From: Rhodospirillaceae bacterium
Lineage (GTDB): Bacteria; Pseudomonadota; Alphaproteobacteria; UBA7985
Direction: 5' to 3'
NCBI GenBank assembly: GCA_002700865.1
Contig: PAFB01000121.1
Span: 1 to 16,688 of the forward strand
DNA: 16,688 nucleotides
In this document: piece after piece, positions 7,349 to 14,534 of the stretch
Layout of the letters: every line of letters begins with the position of its first letter
Numbering within the stretch: position 1 is the first letter of the stretch
Notes under the pieces: model-generated
What the model was told of the DNA's origin: nothing
The model's input: the letters and a program-made list of their open reading frames with translations, nothing else
Database searches by the model: none
Made by a program: the position numbers and the translations under genes

Positions 7349-8938
7349 TTAGTCGTCGTCGAAGGAGCCGCCTTCGGCAATCCGGCGGTCAACGAAGTCG
7401 TTCACCGCGTCCTTCAGCGCCGGGTCGATGGCCGGTTCTTCGTATTCGGACAGCAGCTGCTTGTAGAGCGTGTTGGCGCGCTCGTAAGCGGTCCTGCTGC
7501 CGTCCTCGGACCAGGTCTCATAGTTCCGCCAGTCCGACAGCATCGGGGCATAAAACGCGGTATCAAAGCGCTCCATGGTTTGCGGCGTGCCAAAGAAGTG
7601 TCCGCCGGGGCCAACATCAGCGATGGCATCCAGACCGAGCGTGGCTTCACTGACCTCGATCGGCTGCATGTAGGATTGCAGCATCTGGATCATGTCCGCA
7701 TCGATGACCATTTTCTCGAACGAGGCTGACAGGCCGCCTTCCATCCATCCGGCGGCGTGCATCACCATGTCTGCCCCGCCGGTCATGGTCGCCCAAAGCG
7801 ACATCTGCGTCTCCCACGCCGCCTGAGCATCCGGGATATTCGCCGCGCAAACGCCTGAGGAGCGGTAGGGAACGCCGTAACGCCGGGTCAGCTGTCCGCC
7901 AGCTTGCACGGCCTTGACGTATTCCGGGGTGCCAAAGGCAGGCGCGCCCGATTTCATGTCTACGTTTGACGTAAAGCCGCCATAGATGACCGGCGCACCG
8001 GGCTTGGCGCACTGCGCCAGCGCGAGCCCCACCAGAAACTCCGCATTCTGCTGCACCAAAGCCCCCGCCAGCGTTACCGGAGCCATGGCTCCGGCCAGCG
8101 TGAAGGGCGTCACGACGGTGATCTGTCCGTGCTTGGCATGCTCGATGATCCCATGACCCATGGGGCTGTCGAGCTTGAGCGGGGAGTTGGTGTTGACGAT
8201 GGTCATGAGGGAAGGCTCGGCGCAGAATTGCTCTTCTGAGATGCCGCCTCGGACAATCCGTGCCAGCGCCAGTCCGTCCGCTGTCCGCTGTGGCCCCAGC
8301 GAATAATTGTGGAAGGCCATGTCGGTGAGAAAGCTGAAATCTCTCATGGCTTCAAGGTGACGGGTGCGTCTGTCTATGTCCGTTGGCTCCACGGGATAAC
8401 CGGGAATAAACGCCATGCAGTTCAGGCTTTGGATCAGCCGGGTCAGATTGCGGAAGTCTTCCTGATTGCCCTGCCGCCGTCCACCATCGGCGTCGGTGGT
8501 GTTGGGGGCTGACGCCACAGGACAAAAGTGGATGTGGCCTTCGCCAAAGGTCACGGTGCGTTCAGGGTTTCTTGCGTGCAGCTTGAAGGTTGAAGGCGCG
8601 GTCTTGATGGTTTCTTCGATAAAAGCGGGGTCGAACTTGATCAGGTTCGAGTCTGGATTAACCGTCACACCGGCAGCTTTGAAAACCGCCTTGGCATCGT
8701 CGCCGAGAACCTCCATGCCGACATCACTGAGCACCTTCAGAGACGCATGGTGGATGGTCTCGATCTGATCAGCGGAAAGCGGCTCAATGGGCGTGATCTG
8801 GTTTTTGACCGAGCCTCTGGGGAGTTGCTTTACAGCAGAGGTAGCCTCAGCTGCTGCGTTCTTCGCCCCGCGACCGCCGCTACGCCGACGGCCTCGTCCA
8901 GCATTTTCATCTCGTGACATCGGTTCGTGCTCGCGCAT
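7349..8938 (-). CDS. MttB-superfamily corrinoid-dependent methyltransferase (non-pyrrolysine), copy 2
   Basis: Protein of 529 residues, a paralogue of the gene just downstream. The C-terminal halves align without gaps over about 190 residues, roughly half of them identical by eye. Shared blocks are SNVD-x-x-SGAPAFGTPE (324-339), RRYGVPYRSSGVCA (352-365), AGWMEGGLSAS (396-406), GPGGHFFG (443-450) and EYEEPAI. It also has NTNSPLKLD (249-257) and HARNPERTVTFGEG (121-134). No internal TAG is present, so it contains no pyrrolysine. Residues 1-45 are a basic Gly/Arg/Ala-rich tail (GRGRRRSGGRGAK). The start is uncertain: ATG at 8938 or six codons in at 8920, neither with a strong Shine-Dalgarno. It is the promoter-proximal gene of the minus-strand unit and diverges from the alcohol dehydrogenase gene. 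Its methyl donor cannot be named; the pair may act on one substrate in succession or on two related ones. No corrinoid protein or activase is visible nearby. Confidence 0.86.
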   Translation of the reverse strand: MREHEPMSRDENAGRGRRRSGGRGAKNAAAEATSAVKQLPRGSVKNQITPIEPLSADQIETIHHASLKVLSDVGMEVLGDDAKAVFKAAGVTVNPDSNLIKFDPAFIEETIKTAPSTFKLHARNPERTVTFGEGHIHFCPVASAPNTTDADGGRRQGNQEDFRNLTRLIQSLNCMAFIPGYPVEPTDIDRRTRHLEAMRDFSFLTDMAFHNYSLGPQRTADGLALARIVRGGISEEQFCAEPSLMTIVNTNSPLKLDSPMGHGIIEHAKHGQITVVTPFTLAGAMAPVTLAGALVQQNAEFLVGLALAQCAKPGAPVIYGGFTSNVDMKSGAPAFGTPEYVKAVQAGGQLTRRYGVPYRSSGVCAANIPDAQAAWETQMSLWATMTGGADMVMHAAGWMEGGLSASFEKMVIDADMIQMLQSYMQPIEVSEATLGLDAIADVGPGGHFFGTPQTMERFDTAFYAPMLSDWRNYETWSEDGSRTAYERANTLYKQLLSEYEEPAIDPALKDAVNDFVDRRIAEGGSFDDD

Positions 8939-9030
8939 GGTGTGTTTTTGTTTGTCATTCGCGGGATGCCATGTATGGCTTCGCGGCGAAGGTCAATGGT
9001 CAATGTCCCAGAAAGTGAAGGGTGGTCGCA
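8939..9030. promoter_or_regulatory. Divergent promoter region with stacked repeats
   Basis: Only 92 bases separate the two divergent starts, so both promoters lie here. The palindrome GCCAT-GT-ATGGC (8968-8979) is framed by two copies of TTCGCGG (8958-8964 and 8980-8986, period 22). Beside it is a perfect tandem repeat GGTCAAT (8991-8997 and 8998-9004). On the minus strand the tandem reads TTGACC twice, which could serve as a -35 element for the mttB-like genes, but I find no good -10 at 16-18 bases. This arrangement suits operators for a transcription factor that controls both arms; the regulator gene itself is not in the window. Confidence 0.5.
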
Positions 9031-10164
9031 ATGACACAAGTAATCGGTCGCTCTGAGCTGTCTCAGGGGCAATTCATCGCCAGTTTGTCGCGGGGCGAGG
9101 GCACACCGACGGTGCTTTGGGTGGTTGATCCAGCCCTGACCGCGCCGGGTGCTGGCGCTGGACCGCTGGCTGATCTGGATGCCGAATTGGTGGCGGCGGG
9201 GCTCCGCACGGCGGTCGCATCGACGACCTTTCCCCGAGAACCAAAAATTCCTCGAGTCGATGCGCTGGCTGCTGAAATTCGCGGTTTGGACAACCCGGTT
9301 GTTGTGGCCGTTGGTGGCGGTTCGACCATGGACGGAGCCAAGCTCGCCGCCGCGGTTGCTATCGCCAATGATGAAACACTGAGTTACGCGCTGTGTGCGC
9401 AGGATTATCGGGGAGCGCCCGTGCCGACGATCTGTGTACCCACCACATCGGGCACCGGATCTGAAGCCTCCCGCACGTCTATCGCCTCCACGATTGAAGG
9501 CGCGAAGATGTGGTTTTGGGGAGAGGAACTGAAGACTACTGCCGCTTGCCTGTGGCCCGAACTGACCGAGACCGTACCGCAGCATTTCAAGGCCATGTGC
9601 GGCTTTGATGCTTTCGCCCATGCACACGAAAGCGCCACGGGGAATGGGCGCTCGGCGGAGGGTGTCGCCTTTGCCGCGACAGCGATAGCGCACTTGTGCG
9701 ACCACCTGCCAGCCTATGTCAGAGGCGAGGGCAGCGAGGCGGCGCGTCTGACGCAATGGGGTTCTTTTCAAGCCGGGGAAGCGCTTAACTTGGGCGGCAC
9801 AACCATCGGGCATTCGATGGGCCACGCGCTGGGCTCGGTTTTGCCTGTTGCCCATGGTCACGCCGTCGCAGTCGTCACCGATGCAACCATCACACTGACG
9901 CGGCAGGGCGCGCCTGAGGCTTATGTTGATTTGGAGCGCGCGCTCGATCGCGGGCCATTGGATGAGGTCTGGGCTGGATTACTCAGGGACTGCGATGCGG
10001 ATTTGACCTTTGATGGCACGGCTTCCAGCGGCAGCGCGCTGAACGCGGCAGCGTGCGCGGAAGAAAACAAAGCCATGCGCGATAATACGCCCATGAGTTT
10101 CAGCCCAACGCACTGGGCCGATATCTGCGAGAGAATCATGCAGACCTACGGCGGAACAGCCTAG
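9031..10164 (+). CDS. Iron-containing alcohol dehydrogenase
   Basis: Group III (Fe-type) NAD(P)-dependent alcohol dehydrogenase of 377 residues, the family's usual size. It interconverts an alcohol and an aldehyde or ketone in the cytoplasm. The Rossmann part has the nucleotide loop AVGGGSTMD (93-101) and the family signature PTTSGTGSEAS (137-147). The metal ligands all match E. coli FucO in spacing: D193 and H197 in GFDAFAH, then H261 and H275 in IGHSMGHALGSVLPVAHG. The enzyme therefore looks catalytically complete, with iron or zinc bound. I use the ATG at 9031, preceded by GAAGGG; a GTG three codons earlier is possible. It heads the plus-strand unit, 53 bases before the enolase-family gene, and diverges from the methyltransferase genes. 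Its alcohol substrate is unknown; by context it may be a demethylated amino-alcohol or a downstream hydroxy intermediate, which is inference. Confidence 0.88.
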   Translation: MTQVIGRSELSQGQFIASLSRGEGTPTVLWVVDPALTAPGAGAGPLADLDAELVAAGLRTAVASTTFPREPKIPRVDALAAEIRGLDNPVVVAVGGGSTMDGAKLAAAVAIANDETLSYALCAQDYRGAPVPTICVPTTSGTGSEASRTSIASTIEGAKMWFWGEELKTTAACLWPELTETVPQHFKAMCGFDAFAHAHESATGNGRSAEGVAFAATAIAHLCDHLPAYVRGEGSEAARLTQWGSFQAGEALNLGGTTIGHSMGHALGSVLPVAHGHAVAVVTDATITLTRQGAPEAYVDLERALDRGPLDEVWAGLLRDCDADLTFDGTASSGSALNAAACAEENKAMRDNTPMSFSPTHWADICERIMQTYGGTA

Positions 10165-10217
10165 AGCGCCTTTTTCGGGATCCTGCATCAAAGCACCTTA
10201 ACCAAAGCGACCGTTCT

Positions 10218-11336
10218 ATGAAGATCACAGACATTCAGGTTTCCACCCACATCGTCCCCTGTGACCCCCCTTATCCCGCAGCATGGGACTCCATCCCCCG
10301 CGGCACCCTTCCGACGACCATTGTTCGAGTGAAGACGGACACGGGGCTAGAAGGTTTTGGGTCGGGTGATCCGTGTTACGGCATTGAGGATTACAAGAAA
10401 TACTTCATCGGCCAAGATCCACGCGACATGGATCGCCACACGGCAATCATCGACAACATTGGCGCTCATCACTGTCGCATGTGGCCGCTGGATTTGGCGC
10501 TGTGGGACCTCAACGGCAAGATTGAGGGCGAGCCGGTCTGGAAGCTGCTGGGAGGCACCAGCCCGGAGGTACCGCTTTACGCTTCAACTGGTTCCTTGCG
10601 GGATCCTGAAGTGTTGGCCGACATGGGGCGCGTCTATCGGGCTCAGGGCTATGAGGCGATTAAGCTGCGCTTTGGTCGTGCTTCGGAAGACACCGATATC
10701 GAAGCACTCGCCCGGGTACGCGATGCTGTTGGCGAGGACATAGCGCTGATGGTCGACGTGAACCATGGCTGGCGGATGCCGTGGGATACGCACCCGGGTC
10801 CGAGCCTCGAAGAGATCATGGCGCTGGAAGAACGGACGCGGGAGCATGGTCTGTTCTGGCTCGAAGAACCGCTGCACCGGGGCGACTATGTGGGGATGAA
10901 AGCGCTGCGGGATGTTGCGCAATGCAAGATCGCGGGCGGAGAAATCACGCGTGAGATCCACGAGTGGGACCAGATCATGCGAGATGATTGCCTCGACGTT
11001 TACCAGCCTGATGTTGTCTTCGTTGGTGGCATGAAGCAGCTGATTACGCTCGGTCTCAAGGCCTTTGACAGGGGCCTTTGGTTTACGCCTCACACGTGGG
11101 GAAATGGGCTGGGCATCGTGACCAACGCGCATCTGGTCGCGGCGATTGCCGGCATTCGGGGGCAAAAGCCGGTTTGGCTTGAGTTTGCCCATGATCCGCC
11201 GGAGTTTACGGAGTCGCCCCGTGACATGCTGCTGACGGAGCCCTTAAAGGCTGAAGACGGGACTCTCCTGCTGAGCGACAAGCCCGGCTGGGGCGTAGAG
11301 TTGAATGAGTCCTATCTCGCGTCGGTTGGCGTGTAA
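10218..11336 (+). CDS. Mandelate racemase / muconate lactonizing enzyme family protein (MR subgroup)
   Basis: Enolase-superfamily enzyme of 372 residues: an N-terminal capping domain (1-125) and a C-terminal barrel. Such enzymes abstract the alpha-proton of a carboxylate and then racemise, epimerise or dehydrate it. Catalytic residues seen are a K149-L-R151 pair where mandelate racemase has KxK, Mg ligands D180 (MVDVNHGW), E216 (WLEEPL) and E242 (IAGGE), and the His-Asp dyad D265 (YQPD) and H292 (TPHTWGN). The set is complete for the MR subgroup, with Arg replacing one barrel lysine, so a dehydratase of a sugar acid or a related hydroxy-acid enzyme is plausible. It does not have the two opposed lysines of the muconate-lactonizing subgroup. 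The ribosome site is weak (AAGCGACCG). It is probably cotranscribed with the dehydrogenase gene. No T-tailed terminator follows its stop. The exact reaction cannot be assigned. Confidence 0.88.
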   Translation: MKITDIQVSTHIVPCDPPYPAAWDSIPRGTLPTTIVRVKTDTGLEGFGSGDPCYGIEDYKKYFIGQDPRDMDRHTAIIDNIGAHHCRMWPLDLALWDLNGKIEGEPVWKLLGGTSPEVPLYASTGSLRDPEVLADMGRVYRAQGYEAIKLRFGRASEDTDIEALARVRDAVGEDIALMVDVNHGWRMPWDTHPGPSLEEIMALEERTREHGLFWLEEPLHRGDYVGMKALRDVAQCKIAGGEITREIHEWDQIMRDDCLDVYQPDVVFVGGMKQLITLGLKAFDRGLWFTPHTWGNGLGIVTNAHLVAAIAGIRGQKPVWLEFAHDPPEFTESPRDMLLTEPLKAEDGTLLLSDKPGWGVELNESYLASVGV

Positions 11337-11537
11337 GAGGGGACTAAAAAAGTCATCCGGTCGTCTGTTCATCAACAAAATTGATCGCCTAAAGCCCTTA
11401 AAGTCGGTTGCGAAGAATGGTCAGTTATCTATTATGTAGCTTGTCGCATGGCTGTTATTCTTTGGAAGAGAAGCAAGAGAGAGCTCTTTCGGACAGTCAA
11501 AACAGCGAAACAATAATCCGCTTAATTGGGAGGCAAC
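11337..11537. other. Spacer and 5' leader before the binding-protein gene
   Basis: These 201 bases contain no supported gene. They hold a candidate promoter (11408-11435), a leader of about 95 bases, and a strong ribosome site GGGAGG at 11528-11533. A tiny GACT/AGTC inverted repeat around an A run lies just after the upstream stop, and AGAGCTCT is palindromic near 11480; neither is compelling. Confidence 0.4.
11408..11435 (+). promoter_or_regulatory. Candidate sigma-70 promoter for the ABC transporter operon
   Basis: TTGCGA (11408-11413) and TATTAT (11430-11435) are spaced by 16 bases. The -10 box is one base from consensus. Transcription would start near 11442. If real, the transporter can be expressed independently of the dehydrogenase and enolase-family genes. 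Confidence 0.45.
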
Positions 11538-13163
11538 ATGTCTGACAAGACTTGGCTTGGTGGTGAAATCCACAAGTCCGTGATCAAGATGGCAGAGGAC
11601 GCGCGCGAAGGTCGCACGTCTCGCCGTGAGTTTCTTGCAACCGCTACGGCGTTGGGCGTTACCAGTTCCGCAGCTCTGGCCATGATCGGCGCTGCGCCCG
11701 CAGCTTTGGCTGATGGCCACAAAAAGATGGGCGGCACGCTCAACGTTTCGATGATCATCAAAGACGTTCGCGATCCGCGACTGTTTGACTGGTCTGAAAT
11801 GGGCAACGTGGCGCGTCACTTCGTTGAGCCGCTGGTGCGTTGGAACACAGACTTTACCTTCTCGCCCCGCCTGCTGGCTGGCTGGGAAGCAAACGACGAT
11901 GCATCTGTCTACACGCTGAAGCTGCGTGACGGTGTTATGTGGTCCAACGGCGATATGCTGACCGCTGAGCACATCGCGTACAACCTGACCCGCTGGACCG
12001 AGGAAACCGAAGGTAACTCGATGCGTGCACGCGTCGGTACGCTGAACGCTGATGGCGTGGAAATCGTTGACGCCAACACCATCCGCCTGAACCTGACCCA
12101 GCCTGATATTACCATTATCCCAGGTATGTCCGATTACCCGGCTTTGATTGTCCACCCTGATTTCGGTGGTGACCTCAAGGCGAACCCAATCGGCACCGGT
12201 CCTTACTCTCTTGAAGAGTTCGAAGTTGAAGTCGGCGCGCGTCTGGTGAAGCGTCCGGCTGGTTCCTGGTACGGTGATGCTGTTTGGGGTGAAGTGTACG
12301 TCGACGAAATCGTCTACACCGACTACGGCAACGATCCAGCACCTGAAATCGCGGCTTACGAAGCGGGCGAAGTTGACCTCAACTTCCAGACCGCGGCGTC
12401 GCAGGTTGAGCTGATGGACGATCTTGGCTTTGCTCGGAACGAAGTCGCCACCGGTGCAACGATCATTGCACGCGGTAACCAGGACATAGCACCGTTTGAC
12501 AATGTCAACTTCCGTCGGGCGCTGGCGCTGGCTGTTTCTAACGAAGACATGCTGGAATTGGGTCAGGCTGGACTGGGTGCTACGGCAGAAAACCACCACG
12601 TAGGCCCGATGCACGAAGAATACGCAGACCTTGGCGACATGCCGATGCGTGACATCGATGCGGCGAAAGCACTGCTTGAGTCCGAAGGGCTGGCCGGTGC
12701 GGAAATCACCTACTCCTACCTCGCTGGTGGTGACTACCGCGAGGATACATCTGTGGCGATGATCAATCAGTTCCGTGAAGCGGGTCTGAACGTGATCGCC
12801 GATGGTCGTCCGTCTTCTGACTTCTGGGGCAACTGGATCAACTATCCGTTCTCCACAACCAACTGGAACGGGCGTCCTTTGGGCGTGCAGATCCTGAACC
12901 TCGCATACCGTGGTGGTGTTGACTGGAACGAGTCTCACTACAACAACCCGGAATTCGATGCGCTTCTGGATCAGGCCAACGGCTTGGCAGACCCGGATGC
13001 CCGCCGCGAAGTCATGGCGAAACTGCAGAAGATGATGCAGGACGACGGTGTGATCATCCAGCCGTACTGGCGCGGTATCTTCTCCCACGCGAGCGATCGT
13101 GTGGTTGGTTACCAGATGCACCAGTCTTTTGAGCATCACTACGAAACTGTGTCGCTCGCTTAA
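11538..13163 (+). CDS. ABC transporter substrate-binding protein, family 5 (peptide/nickel class), Tat-exported
   Basis: Periplasmic binding protein of 541 residues in the SBP_bac_5 (DppA/OppA-like) family, the substrate-recognition part of the importer encoded next to it. The ATG at 11538 follows GGGAGG at ideal spacing. The N-terminus has a long polar region, a twin-arginine motif SRREFL (28-33), a hydrophobic core and a likely cleavage after ALA near residue 58, so it is predicted to be exported folded by Tat. The mature chain starts GGTLNVSMI and contains the family's conserved region around LTQPDITIIPGMSDYPALIV and GTGPYSLEEF. The C-terminus (RREVMAKLQKMMQDDGVIIQPYW) is also typical. Strict codon choice, such as GGT/GGC for Gly and CGT/CGC for Arg, suggests high expression. 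Members of this family bind peptides, opines, glycosides, nickel or betaine-like compounds, so the ligand cannot be read from sequence. Confidence 0.93.
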   Translation: MSDKTWLGGEIHKSVIKMAEDAREGRTSRREFLATATALGVTSSAALAMIGAAPAALADGHKKMGGTLNVSMIIKDVRDPRLFDWSEMGNVARHFVEPLVRWNTDFTFSPRLLAGWEANDDASVYTLKLRDGVMWSNGDMLTAEHIAYNLTRWTEETEGNSMRARVGTLNADGVEIVDANTIRLNLTQPDITIIPGMSDYPALIVHPDFGGDLKANPIGTGPYSLEEFEVEVGARLVKRPAGSWYGDAVWGEVYVDEIVYTDYGNDPAPEIAAYEAGEVDLNFQTAASQVELMDDLGFARNEVATGATIIARGNQDIAPFDNVNFRRALALAVSNEDMLELGQAGLGATAENHHVGPMHEEYADLGDMPMRDIDAAKALLESEGLAGAEITYSYLAGGDYREDTSVAMINQFREAGLNVIADGRPSSDFWGNWINYPFSTTNWNGRPLGVQILNLAYRGGVDWNESHYNNPEFDALLDQANGLADPDARREVMAKLQKMMQDDGVIIQPYWRGIFSHASDRVVGYQMHQSFEHHYETVSLA

Positions 13164-13188
13164 GGCACTGTCACACAGGTATTCAATG

Positions 13189-13221
13189 AAGGGGGCGGTC
13201 CCGACCGCCTCCTTTATTTTT
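13189..13221 (+). terminator. Intra-operon attenuator/terminator hairpin after the binding-protein gene
   Basis: AAGGGGGCGGT (13189-13199) pairs with ACCGCCTCCTT (13204-13214) as an 11-base stem with one G-U pair and a CCCG loop, followed by TATTTTT. It lies 25 bases after the binding-protein stop and before the permease genes. Partial termination or 3'-end stabilisation here would give more binding protein than permease, as is common in ABC import operons. Confidence 0.78.
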
Positions 13222-13331
13222 GCCCTCAAAGTCGGAAATCCGAACCAAAATCCTGAGCCAACGCTAGGCCGGATCAGGCCAGTTAGACGGTGCTCTGATT
13301 GCCCTGATTTGGAAAGGCGCAGTGGGGATTC

Positions 13332-14519
13332 ATGCTCACATTTGCTATACGAAAACTGATAATTTTGCTGCTGACGTTGCTGGTGGTTTCTGCGGTGGTT
13401 TTTGTCATCGTGGGCGGTAATGCGCGTGCGCTGCGGACGATTGCAGTACTCGAACTTGGCCCTCGCACGCCTCAGACCGAGCAGGATCGATACATCCAAC
13501 GAACGATTTTTCACCAATGCGATCCCGGCACCGGGGCAGAAGTGGTTATTGAGGCCCCGGACAACCCCGCCCATCCAAAAGGCTTCTACATTGACCCGGA
13601 AAAGTGCCGCAGCCTGTCGTTGGCTGAACGTTACGGCACCTGGCTTTTCGGCTTCTTACAAGGCGACTGGGGGAACTCAATCGTCTTCAAGAAGCATGTT
13701 GCCGGCTATCGCGGCGTTTTGGTCGATCCGCAAGGCAACGAAAAACCCAACCCGGACCCTTGGGGCGTGATCAACGAGCGTTTGGCCAATACCGGCATGC
13801 TGGCGGCGTGGGTGTTTGGCATCATGGTGAGTTTGGGGCTGTTTATCGGCATACTGGCCGGCATGAACGAAGGATCAATCCGCGATCGTTCCCTCTCGGT
13901 TGTGGCTATTGGCTCGACGTCGATGCCTGAATACGTGATGGGGATTTTGCTGGTTGTGCTGCTGGCTGGAAACTCGATGGTTTTTGCCGCGCTGGGGAGT
14001 TTTGTTGATTTTCTGCCGATTTCAGATTCGTTTCTCGGCGCCGATAAATGGGCTCGGAAAAGCCCGCTACAAGGCTCCGCCAACCTCGACAAAGACGGCA
14101 TTACGTTTGCAAACACGGTGCTGCCCGTCTCTGCCGTTATTATCTACGGCTTTGGCTACATCGCGCGCATGACCCGCGCCTCCATGGCTGAGGCCATGCG
14201 CTCTCAATACGTTCGAACCGCCGTGCTCAAAGGTGTTCCGCGCTACCAGGTCGTACTTAAGCACGCGCTGCGAAACGCCCTGATCGCGCCCTTTACCGTC
14301 ATCATGCTGCAATTCCCCTACCTGCTTTCCGGTCTGGTCGTTGTGGAAGTGATTTTCTCGTGGAAAGGCTTTGGCTGGGCGCTCAATGCGGGCGCGTCGA
14401 ACATGGACTACAACCTGATCCTCGCCTGCTCGGTGGTTTCCGTGATCGTGGTTCTGCTGACCCAATTCATTTCAGATGTCGGATACGTGTTGCTGAACCC
14501 ACGTATTCGAGTGGCTTAA
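13332..14519 (+). CDS. ABC transporter permease, DppB-like, with enlarged periplasmic region
   Basis: Inner-membrane permease of 395 residues, clearly longer than the usual 305-340 of DppB/OppB. TM1 is at about 10-28. The core begins near 155 (GMLAAWVFGIMVSLGLFIGILAG), with further spans around 187-220, 262-280, 318-342 and 362-385. The cytoplasmic EAA loop that contacts the ATPase is YVRTAVLKGVPRYQVVLKHALRN-like at 293-315 (G301 is the conserved glycine). Between TM1 and the core is an expanded region (30-150) that should be periplasmic. It keeps the family's FGFLQGDWGNSI motif but adds a segment with C63 and C92. The ATG at 13332 has GGGGA upstream. It is separated from the binding-protein gene by a hairpin and from the next permease by 15 bases, so it belongs to the same operon. 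It should pair with the product of 14535-16103. Confidence 0.92.
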   Translation: MLTFAIRKLIILLLTLLVVSAVVFVIVGGNARALRTIAVLELGPRTPQTEQDRYIQRTIFHQCDPGTGAEVVIEAPDNPAHPKGFYIDPEKCRSLSLAERYGTWLFGFLQGDWGNSIVFKKHVAGYRGVLVDPQGNEKPNPDPWGVINERLANTGMLAAWVFGIMVSLGLFIGILAGMNEGSIRDRSLSVVAIGSTSMPEYVMGILLVVLLAGNSMVFAALGSFVDFLPISDSFLGADKWARKSPLQGSANLDKDGITFANTVLPVSAVIIYGFGYIARMTRASMAEAMRSQYVRTAVLKGVPRYQVVLKHALRNALIAPFTVIMLQFPYLLSGLVVVEVIFSWKGFGWALNAGASNMDYNLILACSVVSVIVVLLTQFISDVGYVLLNPRIRVA

Positions 14520-14534
14520 GGGGAGGTACTGGTC

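Noticed and set aside
7195..7392. A 66-residue N-terminal extension of the first mttB-like gene
   Set aside because: The frame is open but the ATG at 7194 has a strong AAAGGAAA site, and the extension overlaps the end of the upstream methyltransferase gene.
5590..8938. Pyrrolysine-containing trimethylamine methyltransferase
   Set aside because: Neither frame contains an internal TAG; both run uninterrupted to TGA or TAA, so they belong to the non-pyrrolysine group.
8830..9861. A 343-codon minus-strand frame across the divergent spacer and the alcohol dehydrogenase gene
   Set aside because: It overlaps two well-supported genes and the promoter region, and its Arg-rich low-complexity product matches nothing recognisable.
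10584..11192. A 202-codon minus-strand frame within the enolase-family gene
   Set aside because: It is antisense to a gene with a complete set of catalytic residues.
11421..13574. A 717-codon open frame on the minus strand covering the whole substrate-binding-protein gene
   Set aside because: It is antisense to a gene with clear family motifs, a Tat signal and an ideal ribosome site. The lack of stops reflects the sense gene's avoidance of TTA, CTA and TCA codons in that register. Its His/Arg/Val-rich product looks like a translated antisense frame, with no signal, domain or ribosome site.
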